Shown here: positions 1-11,794 of the stretch, piece after piece
How the letters are laid out: each line of letters begins with the position of its first letter
Position numbering within the stretch: position 1 is the stretch's first letter
DNA from: Balanoglossus misakiensis
Taxonomy: Eukaryota > Hemichordata
DNA: 64,000 nt
Direction of reading: 5' to 3'
Assembly (NCBI GenBank): GCA_040954595.2
Contig: CM082589.2
Span: forward strand, 1,364,001 to 1,428,000
Notes under the pieces: model-generated
Database searches by the model: none
What the model saw: only the letters and a program-made list of their open reading frames with translations
What the model was told of the DNA's origin: nothing
Translations under genes and position numbers: made by a program

Positions 1-2915
1 TGTCTCTGTAAATCAGGGTAGTCTTGGTATCAGGGGTCACTCTGCTCGTCATAGGTCATAATTTCTTGGAGAAGCTTTTTTTTCATAATTCATAGGAAAT
101 TATCCACGGTATAGTCATTACTGTTCTGTATTTGTTTTATTTTTTGATGAAACATTATGCAGGAATCTCTTGTGTAACAAAATTGTCAAGTGTGATTCAG
201 ACTGGATACTGTGTCAGAAAATATTGTTTGTGAATAATGTTGTTGTCCTATAAAGGTAGCCTAGCTTAATCAAATATGGTTATGGATCACAAGAGGTATA
301 ACTTTAAAACCCTCTACAGACTCTATAAAACTATATTCCCTTTAGTATGTTGCCGTTCTGTTTCAAATATTTCATACATACTATCAAGTCTCGAGAGAAC
401 TGGCCAAAAAAGAGGTTAGGTCAAACAGCTGTAGGAAACGAAACGTCCCATCACTAAGAAACATCTTGAGCTGCCAATCTTGGCAAGGTACAGACAGCGG
501 GAATATAGATTACATACCAGCGTTTACTGCGACCCCTGACCTCAAACGATTCAAGAATAGCTTCACTCTGAAGCAGACATGCCAACTTGTGTCAACTCAG
601 GTCATGGATTTATTGAGATGCTGTGTTGTTATAGCTTCTCATAATGGTAGAAGTGACCACAGGACAGAGTCATTTAGACAAGTCAAGGTTATATGGATGT
701 CTTAATTCTCCCCAGTAGGCAGTTCATTCAGTCCACTGGAAAGGTATTTTTTTCTCTATCAGAGTACAGTTGATTTTATTTACATTGTAATTTTGTCCTC
801 ATCACATCCAGTAATATCAGTATGAATATGATATTTAGTTCATGTGGTAAACATGGATATTATTTACAGAAAACTAAAAATAGTATTGACCTAAGCTTAT
901 GCGTGTGGTGATTCTCAGAAGATGCATGCAACTGAAGGTTGACATTTTTGAAGAGAATGAGGTTAAGAAGCTAATTTAGTGGCTATTCTCAAGAGAATTT
1001 GTTTATATTAGCTGAGAGCTTTTGGTTATGGTTGTGTTTTTAGACGGTCATCCCATTAGGTGCGTGGACGGCCTGGAAGTGACAAAGATTTATGGCTTCC
1101 CCTTCCCATGATTCATTTCACCTACTGAAGTGATAAACAAGATTTGTAGAACTAGACATTTCAGAGAGACTTTTAAGCATTGAGGGCAGTAGAACATAGT
1201 CGGCTAGTTTTAATTTCATGTATGTGTTTCTATGTGTGTATGTACATGTAGTTGATATGCAAATTCTGAAAAAAATAGCCAAAGTTACAACTAATGTCCC
1301 TCTTAATGTCCACAACTTCCACAGTTTGTTAGTTCAAGTCCTGCATCAGTTAAATAATTTAGAGTAGAGTTACGTTTTGTTTACAGGACATTTATAGCGT
1401 TATCTATTAATATATACTTAAGGAAATTCCATCAGTTTGCGTCCGAAAATATACTCCTCACTGTTTAAAATCACTACCAATGAAAGAATGGGTTAAACCA
1501 GTTTTGACAAGTGGTAACAAAGAATTGTATGTCCAAATAAGTCTCATTGGTCAGATGTAATGCCTTCGGAGATAATGCTAAGGAGAGAGTTAAAGCTTTT
1601 ATCAAATTCTGCATTCTTGTGTTGAATCTGAGCGTGGAGCTGATGATGCACACAGGATTTCTGTGAGTTTGATTTTACGTGCGTTTTCAGAGAAATCACG
1701 GGTTCACTGTGCTGCAGGGGGAGTGAGTCAGTTTAACTTATTGATCAAATTCTGATTGAAACTTGAGACGCTACGATGCCATGATAGCCTGGTGAAGGAC
1801 TTGAGATCTGCAGGGAGACGATGTTATTATTATTGAGTGCAAAGATGCGAAGGAAATACCAGACATGTTTAAGTATTTAGTAAGTGTGACGTAGGTTGCT
1901 ATATCTATTACACGTCAATATGGAGGAAGGTTTTGCTGTCTATTGCTAGTGGCCAGTTTCTTTGCTGTTTGCAAATGGCTTCTTGAGGTAGGATCAACAA
2001 AATATTATCTCCTCAGTGTGATTGAAAGAAATATGAAGTTGGAGAAGGACTGTTTCTTGTAATTTGGTTTGTAGAATTTACAGAGTGGTGTCTATAAGTT
2101 GGTCGAAAGTTTTGATCTACTGGTGTGATGACATTTTTAAATGTCATCCATTAATGGTGGATGTTTTTCCGCAACAAGTAGTCTGGTCTAGATGTCTTTA
2201 CTGACATCAGTCAGTGTAGGCCAGAATTTGTTTCTGTCATTTTTGTTAATTATTTTGTATTCAGTTGAAAAAGATTTATAATCTGGTCGTTTTACCACAG
2301 GAATATGAGTTTGTCAAAAATCTTTTTAGGAGGAGTCTGCTATATATTGATATCATTTCAGTGTTTGTATATATACATGTACCTCCCTAGTTCAAAGACT
2401 ACAATCTGTACTCATGAACGAACTACTTGGATTTTTCAATGCAAATTATTCTTTGAAAAAATGGTCATGATTCTACCGAGGTCCATGTATCAAACTTTCA
2501 AAGTCCTTATTAACTTCCTGCAGTGGATTTAACAGCACCCAAGTTGGTCATTATCAAATTATCACATATCAATTTCAGTCATGAAGATAAGAAAGTGTTG
2601 AGCTCAGCAAATGTTGTAATAAATCCACTCTCTATCTCAAATTTACCATCGTGTTTGATCTCCTGGTGCATATGTTTCTAGTAGTAGTGTGAGAAATCCT
2701 AAAAAAATTCTCAATGTTGCTCAAGCATTGTTAAAAAATTGTATATAATCATGAGTAGATTTCACTGGTTTATGAATTAATTGGTTGTCCATATTAACCA
2801 TGTTCGGGGGCCCTGTTATCTGTACAATTCATTCATGTTTAAATGTATTACAAACTGCATGGGTGTACTTGTATTTCCAATGCAAATACTAAATTTCTTT
2901 CGGTTTCTTTTTCAG
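1..2915. other. Upstream region without a supported gene
   Basis: No open frame here is bounded by convincing splice sites or resembles a known family. The short open frames are isolated and of random composition. The stretch ends in a good splice acceptor (pyrimidine-rich tract, then CAG at 2913-2915), so part of it is probably the promoter, a non-coding first exon or an intron of the AKAP7-like gene. Confidence 0.4.
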
Positions 2916-3090
2916 ATACTAATCCGTGTGGAAGCGATGTACATATCTAAGCTGTCTGTCGGGTTGAAATCTAACATAGTCGTTAGCTCTACTGGTGATT
3001 ATCTTCAGTTATTCAGTGTCCAGGGCCAGGACGTGCAAGCCTGCCCTCTACAGTTATTCAGTGTCTCAGTCCAAGGAGAAGCCTGCCCTC

Positions 3091-5280
3091 ATGTGGTCAA
3101 CAACGTTACAGAGATTACCCATGTATCATTTACCGTATTTACGACATACAGGTGAAGGTTCCCATGCGATAGCACCTTCTAATCTGTATCATCTGCCAAG
3201 ACCAGCCAGAGGAATTCATGTACGTGCATTTCCTGAGTTTGGCGGTAATATCGCGCCGCCACCTCTCCCACCACCAACACCATCATTACCTCCGCTACAT
3301 CCGCGCAGACATGTCAAGCCGACGAGGCCCCGTAACCTTGACGACAGTGATTTAGAGTGGGACAATTATGATATTTGTGGTGATGGTTCAAAAACCAATT
3401 CTGTGCGCCATGATTCCGACGAAGATTCACAAAAATTATCGGATTCCGATCTAGAATGGGATGACTTTGATTTACGCAATAGTGGAGACGAATCCACGGA
3501 TGGTGACAGAAGTTTAGCTCTGGATAATCTCTATCCATTGGTGGATATTCTTTCTTTATTTTATTGTTACCCCCTCCCTAGTTTCCCATAAAGCTTTGCT
3601 GCTGATCTCTACTGGTATCCATGGGGACACTTTGTCTTATTTGAAAATATTTACATACAAAAAGTTCCGACTTTTTGAGACACTTTTCGTTTGTTTGCTC
3701 ATGTTCCCATGGAGATAGATCAGTATAGCAAAGCTGTGTTGCATGTTACAATGTTACTACATTTGTAACTAATTCTAATGTGTCGAGTTACTATGTACTT
3801 CACTGTTTAATACAAATGCAAATTTAGTCGCATTTGTGGTTGAAGAGTGAGGTAACATTGTAATACAATGACTGTTGTTGATTACCCCTCAAGCCCTGCA
3901 CCCTCCCCTCCCCGCACTGACAATGACGATGCCTAACTTATTAATATTCAACGTTTCTGTTTTCTTACATTGCCTGCATGCAGCTGTGGAATGCTTATAC
4001 AAGGTAAATAGAAATATCGCAAAACTTTTCAAACTTGTCTAAATCAAACACTGCTTAGTTTTAATATAGACATATTTCTTTGAAATGTTGAAAAATATTT
4101 ATAAATTGATACAGTGAATTCTGTAGCCTGTAGAATTTCTATTAAAGTTTATAGAGTTTCTATGGACATCTATTGATTTCTATGTAGTTGTTGAAACCTA
4201 TAGAATGTCATAGATTTCTATAAAAATTCAATAAGCTTCAATAGAAATTTTATAGGCTATAAAATTTGTATGGATATTTAAAGAATTTATGTGGCCGTTA
4301 TCTATTAAATTCTATAGAAATGTCAAAATCTATAGAATGCTATTGAATGCCTCATGATGTTTTTTGACTCTGTGTATTTCAGATAAGTTCAATTACAGGT
4401 CGACCTGGCAGACGAGGGACTGTACCATTGGGTGCAATACAAGTGAATAAACTTCCCAGGATATCTTGCACATTTGCTGGTTTGTCGCACGTACCAGACG
4501 AATTCTGCTACGAAATCAAATCAAGAAACTTTAATAAAGACTTGATGACCTTAACAAGCCAGGTGAATGGCTATGACAGTGATATCTGGGAGACTTTTGA
4601 GGAGTTCCCGACGACTAGACTTGGAAAAACTTTTAGCAATGAATCCCTGAACAGTGATATTTCCACCGTATCAACGCAAGAGAGCGGATATCGAAGCAGT
4701 AGTACAGCCAAATCCCGGGACACTCCGGATCTTCCAGCGGAGAGTACGGATACTTCTCTTGCCGATTCCTGCGAGGGTATGGTGGTTGCATACAGTGATC
4801 GCTTTCCAAACTATAATATCTATGAATTATCACCGCAATATTTGGACTCGCCTATGTCAGCGTCCTTGGCGGATTTAACTGATGCAACTTTATGTGAGTG
4901 TAACCGAAACCCTAACACAGACTCTAGACTACAGACTAACATGGAAACTTTGCAGACAAGTGCTAATATGGAATCTTCGCAAACACAATCTAACGAACAG
5001 ATGCAACCTCCTACTAAAAAACCACGTACCCTACAACCCTGTAGCGTGTGTAAGAAACAGAATGCATGGTGTGAGAAGAAAACCTCAACTTCACCTTCAT
5101 TGCATGGGTTCTTTGAGGACAACTCTGTTGTTCACGTCGATGTGGCTACGTTAAGTGCATGTTACCATTACAAATCTGACTGTGCTATCGTCCCTACAGA
5201 TGACATATTAGGTGGAGATAGTCCCTATCATCAACCTAGCTATGGAAGTTATGCTTCAGATTTAAGTGGTCTGTTTGAAG
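3091..5280 (+). CDS. Probable N-terminal exons of the AKAP7-like gene (novel extension)
   Basis: Three exons appear to feed in frame into the AKAP7 exons: 3091-3502 (exon probably begins at 2916), a 20-nt microexon 3984-4003, and 4383-5280. Phases run 1, 0, 1, and the next exon at 5711 continues the last codon. The product starts with a proline-rich stretch (PPPLPPPTPSLPP), then two acidic copies of DSDLEWD, then a long Ser/Thr-rich low-complexity region with a small Cys-containing basic patch (PCSVCKKQNAWCEKK). I recognise no domain. The start is uncertain: the first in-frame ATG is 3091, with another at 3124, both in weak context. If the last exon is not spliced it reads on to a stop at 5319-5321, so a shorter protein is an alternative. 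The donor at 3503 (GTGACA) is weak. That this belongs to AKAP7 is inference from phase. Confidence 0.5.
3984..4003 (+). other. Candidate 20-nt microexon
   Basis: A pyrimidine-rich acceptor ending GCATGCAG is followed 20 nt later by a strong donor (CAAG|GTAAAT). With a phase-1 donor upstream at 3503 and a phase-0 acceptor at 4383, its 20 nt restore the frame exactly and encode AVECLYK across the junctions. Skipping it would break the frame unless another donor, such as a weak phase-0 site at 3541, is used. Confidence 0.5.
4095..4350 (+). repeat. Degenerate TATAGAATTTCTAT-type repeat tract
   Basis: The intron before the 4383 exon holds over a dozen loose copies of short words such as TATAGAAT, TTTCTATAG and ATAGATTTCTAT in both orientations. 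It looks like a degraded, partly palindromic satellite. Confidence 0.6.
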
Positions 5281-5710
5281 GTAAGAATGATGGGGAAACA
5301 GACGGCTGGTGTGTCGTATAGTGGTGGTGTGCGTTTGTGTCACTGTGTGTACATGTACAATTATATGGTCATGATGTATGTATTTATAAGTTGTCAGGAA
5401 CAGAACTTAAGTAAGAGAGAAAGTGAATGTGTGCGAGTACATGTATATGTGTGTCATGTAGCTGATGTAGAGCTGGTGTAGAATAGCAGCCTAAATTACC
5501 TTCTAACAAAGCTTCATACATATTCCTCTACCGTAATTGTGATGAGCTAACACAGCTGCTTAGACACAGGTAGTGTACACATACCAAAAAGTTATAACGC
5601 ACAGGAGTGTGTGATCCTCTTTAGATTTCATTGTTTAGGACTTGCATATCTCAAAGTTAAATTTCTCATTTCTGATAGCATTCAAAGTTTGATATTTTGT
5701 GTCAATGCAG

Positions 5711-7870
5711 GGGGATGTCCATCACCATTTCTGCCAAGAGCTCTAAGACTGAACGCTGGAAAAACAAAACGCAGTTTGAAGAAAAGAAAGAGAAGAGGTG
5801 GAGAAGATAAAATAGATGATGATCTCGCTGAGGAAGCTGAAGAAGACAAGAAACCAAAAAGACTTGCACCAAATTATTTTGTAGCCATCCAAGTTTCCAA
5901 CCCAGCTGTAAGTTATGGGGATCAGTAAATTAACACCATACTTGAGGTTCATGATCAGTCAGAGATATGTATAATATTCCGTTTGAACAGTTGTGAATGA
6001 GTATGATATTTGGAAAGTTTGAAGTAAAACTATTGTCAAATACTGACTAAATGTGAGTATGAAACTGTCCTTCCCAGATCCATGAGAGTTTGAAGAATGT
6101 GCAGTCATCAGTAATGGAATCTGATGAGAAACTCAAAGATGCAATGATACCAATACCTACACTTCATCTGACGGTCATGGTCATGCATATTGCAAATGAA
6201 GAAGAACTTGAGAGGTAAGATAATACTCCAATTGTACATCTTGGAAATAACATGCTTCTTTTGACTTCTTAGATAGAAACCCGGTTTTTATAAAAGCCAC
6301 AGTGATCAGAATGACCACCCCCTGTTAAATGGATATGTTCCTTTTCTCTTTCAGAGCGAAAGAAGCACTGCGAACATGTCATGCATTGTTAGCATCACAG
6401 TTTCAGGATGAGGTTCTGGAAATTCCATTTAGTGGCCTTGGTCACTTCAACAACCAAGTTATGTTTGCCAGAATACAAGATGGCGACCATGTGAGTGTTC
6501 TCTATGAAATTGCAGGTAAGAAGGTCTTCAAATAATTCATAAATATGCCATCTGTTCTGGTGAATACTCAACTGTATCTGTGGCGTAGTGTTACAGCTGC
6601 GGACTTTGTCTTGTCAGAAATATGATCCATCTGAATCAGCCAGTGATCTGTGCTGCGTAGCTGCAAAGATATCAAATACAGGATGACTAAGACAATTATG
6701 AGGCCCTTTGACCTCTGACAATGTAATTTTCAAAGTAAAGTTATCTGACGCTCTTGTACATCTACATGTAATGTATACAGTGAAACTTATACATACAGAT
6801 TTATTCAGATGATAATCATGTTGAGGTCAGCGTGGCAGTTACTATTTAGAGAATGAAATGGCTGATATCTGATTATGAAATTGCTGATGCTTGCAGTGCA
6901 GAAAAATAAGGACAGGGATTATAGAATGAGCTCATATTTCACCTTACTGCATGTAGGTTATGATGTAAATAAAATGAGTGCTGACTCTTGTCCAGTGTAT
7001 CATGTTCCTGTACTAAAGGAAAAAGGAGCAGTATTTTTATATTATCAGTAACAGAACTGAAGTGAAATAAGAATAATTATAGTCTAAGTAAAATTATCAT
7101 ACTAGTGTGAAACATACGATAAGAGTGGGTATATTATTTTTCCTCAGATACTGTTGAGAAAGTCTATAACCAATACAATATTGTATCAACTGGAGAGAGA
7201 GGATTTAAACCACATCTAACTGTGATGAAATTATCCCGAGCACCAAGTTTGCGAAGAAAAGGTGTTCGACGAATCAAGTCTGAATACTACCGTAACTTCA
7301 ACGGGGATTATTTTGGCAGTCAGGTGGTCAAAGGACTTCAGCTGTGTTCAATAAATAAACCAAAAATGGATGACGGATATTACTACAGAGCTGAAGAAGT
7401 ACTTTTCAAAGCAGGTATGTAAATGAAAGAAATATAAAATTACTATAAATTGCTATGCAGAATGCTTAGAATTATGCGACAACTGTTGAGTTGTTATTTA
7501 GGTTTCAGATGATATGGGAAATATTTAAGTGGACTTTGTTTGTTACTTTACAGGAATTGAGGCAGCTGAAAGGATTGAAACCGTTGCCATGACGAGACTC
7601 ATGGTGGACGAGATTGTTGATGATGCACTAAAAAGTGTGCATATCAATGAAGATGATGAAGCTAAAGTGAGCCAAGAAGTTGCCATGGATACAGAAGAGG
7701 AGAACAGCAGAAACAGTAAAGAGAACAGTAGTAATGAAACTGAAACTGTTGCCATAGTGAAAATGGAAACAAATGATGAAGAAAGCACTAGCAAGGCTGC
7801 AGTGAATGACAGTGATTTGGAAAACACTCAGTGTCAGACAGAAACTGAGGATTGTCAGAAGAATGAATGA
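5711..7870 (+). CDS. AKAP7: AKAP7-like A-kinase anchoring protein with 2H phosphoesterase domain
   Basis: Exons 5711-5907, 6078-6214, 6355-6515, 7148-7414 and 7554-7870 join in phase. A lysine-rich, NLS-like segment (KKRKRR) is followed by PNYFVAIQVSNP, the usual start of the AKAP7/AKAP18 nuclear-isoform domain. Both 2H catalytic motifs are intact (LHLTVMV in exon 2, PHLTVMK in exon 4), as in the family known for 2',5'-phosphodiesterase and AMP-binding activity. After the fold comes an amphipathic helix (MTRLMVDEIVDDALKSV) at the place of the vertebrate PKA regulatory-subunit binding helix, then an acidic tail ending in TGA at 7868-7870. Known in the family: tethering PKA and degrading 2-5A. 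Which of these matters here is inference. With the upstream exons the protein would be 802 residues, far longer than vertebrate forms. Confidence 0.88.
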
Positions 7871-10154
7871 ACATATTAAAAAGGAAACAAATTGAAAAAT
7901 AAGAAAGGAAAATAAAAAATGGAAATAGGCCAACTGGAATAAAAAATATGGGCACTGGAAAAAGTTATGATGAAACTGGTGATATATGTAAGGCGAGGCA
8001 ACTGATGAATCATGAAATTAATCAGAGCATTCATGGCAGTTCTTGTGTTTCAATTTGATTAAATTTGAAGATAGTTTTCTTTTTCATGGAGGGAATTCGC
8101 AGAGAGATGATTAATTCTCAATCTGTTATTTGAAGTGTGTTTTTTGTGACAGTTTGTACGGTATGTATCAACTGATCCGTCTGATCAGGAATTGTTTGCC
8201 ATGCCAAATGTTGATCTGTGAAGCAAAAAGAGATGAGAGATAAAGACTAAATTGCCAAATTGTTATTTAGCTGAAAACCTTTTCATTTCAGTACTGTCAA
8301 ATCACTGCCACTAACCAAAATAGCCATAAACCACACAAGTATTTGTGGGACAAAGTGAAAGATTTTTGCATCTCTGGAAGAATGTAGCAAGGTTGCCAAT
8401 TCTGATAGCAGTTTGAAGTTACATATAAATCTGCATATATGTAAATAATAAATTGACTAATATGAATCAGAGAAAGTGACTTGCTACGTTGGGGTTTTGT
8501 TAAAATATTTGTGAATATTTGGAGACAAAACCCTGTATTGATGATGCTGCCTCAGATCTTGACAATGTATGGATCACATTTGGAGTCTGAAAACGTCTGA
8601 GAATAAATCTAAATGTGCAGTGTATAGAATCTACGTACGTGCTGTAAACTTTTGATGTGTGAGCTTTTGTTTGATTTTGTGTTCAATGACAGTTTTTTCT
8701 ATTTGTGTAATTTAAACAATGATCATTTATTACTACGGTAAGTTAAAATAGTTATTGTTATATTCAGTGTGACATTGTTTGACTGCGCACATAAACTTTG
8801 ATCGTTTTTGTGTGTGGATACCATGACTGACTGACCAGTCAGAACATCCATGATGTATCAGTCTGTGAGAAAATAACTAACAATTCATTTGTTCAAATAT
8901 TTGATTGCAGATTTTTTGTATCAGTGAGTCTTACAAGAAATTAACCAAATATGAAATTTTGTACCACCATTTCCATATCTAACAAGGAAATTATTACTGT
9001 ATTTATTTTCCAGTTATTACCTCTATATTTCATGCAGATTTTCTAAAATACTAGTTTGACATATGGTATTTAGTGAAGAAACAGATTTCATACTTTCTTG
9101 TGGATATTGCATACGCATAGATTACAATTTTCTCTGTAGAAAGATTGTATATATAGAACAAAGCGTGAATATCAACGCCAAACTTTTACGACTGCAAATT
9201 TTGTATAATTTGAGATTTCAATGAAATCCATTTAATAGAAAACATTGTTTGCATATATGCAAATTATGAAAGTGATGAGTCAATTGTTATTGACAAGTAA
9301 ATTTGTGTTAATGTAAAAAACCAACAGGGAAATACACACGATGGTAAATACTATTCTAATCTGCAAATATGCAAATCTAGACAATTGCAAATGAACTAGT
9401 TTGTTACATTTTTTGATATCAATGAGTTATTTTGTATAAAAGTACAGACTAGCTGACAGGAACAGCTCCTCAAAAGTACAAGTGTAGAAATAGTAATACC
9501 TTGTTCATATCTACAAAATATGTAAATTTAGAGATGCATGGTCAGCTGTGGATTTCAGGAGGTTCTGAGTGGTATTAACAGGTTTGTGGGAACATAGGTT
9601 GGCTGCAGTATCTTTTGTTACATGTTGATTGAAGAATGTGGAGAATCTCCATGCATCAGTGATTGACAACCCCAAAAGTGTCTATTCTGTATACTCAAAC
9701 TGCTACTTACTAAATGTGAAAATTTTGATCAGGTTGCACAGATTACTTTGAATGTACTCTTGTGAATATGAACAAGGTTATTTTTGTAGTCTAATTTCAC
9801 ACATTGACACTTTGTAAAGGGAATGTTTTTACTCAATAAACTTGCCACTAATCACTCCATGGTTTGTCTGTCTTTTAATGGAAATTTTCACTCAAAATTG
9901 TGTCCTCCAGGTGCTTTATTGCCCTTGCGTGCCAGAGACATATTTTAAAGCTTAAATTATCTTAAATTTTATTGAAAAATCCTCGACAATGAATACTTCA
10001 AGAGTAACAGAGGCCGTGATTGGTTAAACGCATGCTGACATTTCTCGCCTTACTTAGGGGGTACGGAAATTCCCGTCAATCCATATTTTATCTCTAGTTA
10101 GGGGTTCTTGTCGATATACTTTTCTGCAGAGAGAGTGGAACAGGACGATCTAGG
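7871..10154 (+). other. AKAP7-like 3' UTR and HINT3 promoter region
   Basis: AT-rich DNA with no open frame of interest follows the AKAP7 stop. The first AATAAA placed to end a long 3' UTR is at 9835-9840. Some 300 bases later the HINT3 coding region begins, so the HINT3 promoter must lie between about 9860 and 10154. Confidence 0.6.
9835..9840 (+). terminator. Poly(A) signal AATAAA, AKAP7-like gene
   Basis: Canonical hexamer about 2 kb after the stop codon and before the HINT3 start. No better-placed signal was found for a transcript running through this 3' UTR. Confidence 0.55.
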
Positions 10155-11794
10155 ATGGCAGAGTCGGGCTCTTTTATGACTGATGAAGAAAAAGATGAGT
10201 TTGAAAAGAAACAGAAAGAACATGACAAACTCATAGACAAGTGTGTTTTCTGTAATATCGCTTACAGAAATGACGCCAGGGCAGACATTTTGTACAAGGT
10301 AAATTTCGTATTCCTTTACTTCCGGGTTCTGTGTATGCGTTCTATCTCCATCAATAATGCACGAAGTTAGTGTTAAAATTTGCATCAGTCATGGAAAAAT
10401 AAGAGTTATAGACATTTTTGTTTCTGCATTTAAGTGATCCGATAGTTGGAGCTAATATTCACACTTATGTAAAAGGTCATCTTGTCATTGCCAGGACTTT
10501 ACTCCGTTTTGTGGATGAGCTGAAATTTACACTACTGATGGTGGTTGATTTGATGATGTCATCGTTATAGTGTTTCCTGTCTGCGTGTCGTATTTATAAG
10601 TTTTTAGGAAGTGATACTTGTGCAGTCATGCATATTTTTATGTTTCAGAGTAGGACCATTGTCAGATAATCTATGCACGTCAAACTCTCAACTTTCCATG
10701 GTAACTGTGGCAAATTTGCATACTATATACCTTTGATAGTTCATACTATGTCTTGATTTCAGGATAGCACTTATGTCGTGTTTCGTGACATCAGGCCGGC
10801 AACAAAGGAGCACTATCTTGTGATACCAAAGCAACACATCAAAAGTACCAAAGAATTGAGTTATGATGATATACCTATGAGTAAGTAGGACATAACATAC
10901 AGTAGTGTATATGTGTTTGGTAACAGGCGGGCAAGAGGAACTAACAGCTGATCAAGGCACATAAAATACACCCTTTTCATAAGTCTAGCGCCTTCATACA
11001 GCCAACATGAATTTGAACTCAAAGTGAGGGCAACGGGGAAACTTCATGCACCTAATTGGCAATCATATGTGTAATTTCCATTACAGTTCAAAATATGATT
11101 GATGTTGGCAAGATTTGTCTTGAGAAAAATGAAGCTGATGTGAATGATGTTAGGTAAGTTCACGATATTGACACAGATTTACATTCTGAGTCTTCAAAAA
11201 TTTCCTTTTGACCCGTGTGTATAACATATAATGTGAATGCTGGTTGATCACAGGCATAGTATTCTAGTGTATCAGTGCAATTTCAGAATCAGCGTCTTTT
11301 CTCTCATTCCAGGTATGGTTTTCATCTGTCGCCTCTGGTTAGTGTGGATCACTTACATCTACATGTACTCTGCCCTGCAAGTAAAATTGGTTTCTTCGGA
11401 AGACTGATTTTCAGGCCGGACTCATACTGGTTTCTCACAGTAAGTGCTTGTTGTCATCGTGATTCGTAGTCAGTTGAATTTTGTAGGCCATTAGACCAGT
11501 CACAGATCAATGCAGACATTATGGAAGTTCAATGACTTCATTTTCTTCGATATTGCCCAGGTTGAAACACTGTTGAAGAATCTCAGTGAAAAACCCAGTA
11601 AATTCTGGAACGAGGACAAACACAGTGGTGATTGGTACAAACGAAGATTGAATGATGCTCCACAAAACAAGGAGGACAAACCACAGAATGCAAAACCCGA
11701 TCAATCTGCATCATCGACAGACAAAAAAGTAGATCACCCGGTGAAATCTAAAAATGCCCCGACAAGAGACAAGAAAATTGGCTCAGCAGTTTGA
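10155..11794 (+). CDS. HINT3: Histidine triad nucleotide-binding protein 3 (HINT3)
   Basis: Five exons (10155-10298, 10763-10880, 11087-11153, 11313-11439, 11561-11794) join with matching phases to give 229 residues. The family performs nucleotide phosphoramidase/adenylyl hydrolase reactions. Near the N-terminus is CVFCNI, then FRDIRPATKEHYLVIPKQH, both typical of HIT folds. The catalytic triad motif HLHLHV lies at residues 123-128, followed by GFFGRLIFRPDSYWFLT, characteristic of HINT3 rather than HINT1/2. The start is the ATG at 10155, reading MAESGSFMTDEE. The C-terminus carries about 45 extra Lys/Asp/Ser-rich residues compared with the vertebrate protein. All catalytic histidines are present, so the enzyme should be active. 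Confidence 0.95.

Noticed and set aside
5281-5481. Reading on past the 5280 donor as the end of a separate gene
   Set aside because: The donor GTAAGA is good and the next exon continues the codon; kept only as an alternative.
7543-7933. Two minus-strand open frames opposite the AKAP7 last exon
   Set aside because: Low-complexity antisense images of an acidic, Glu/Ser-rich coding exon.
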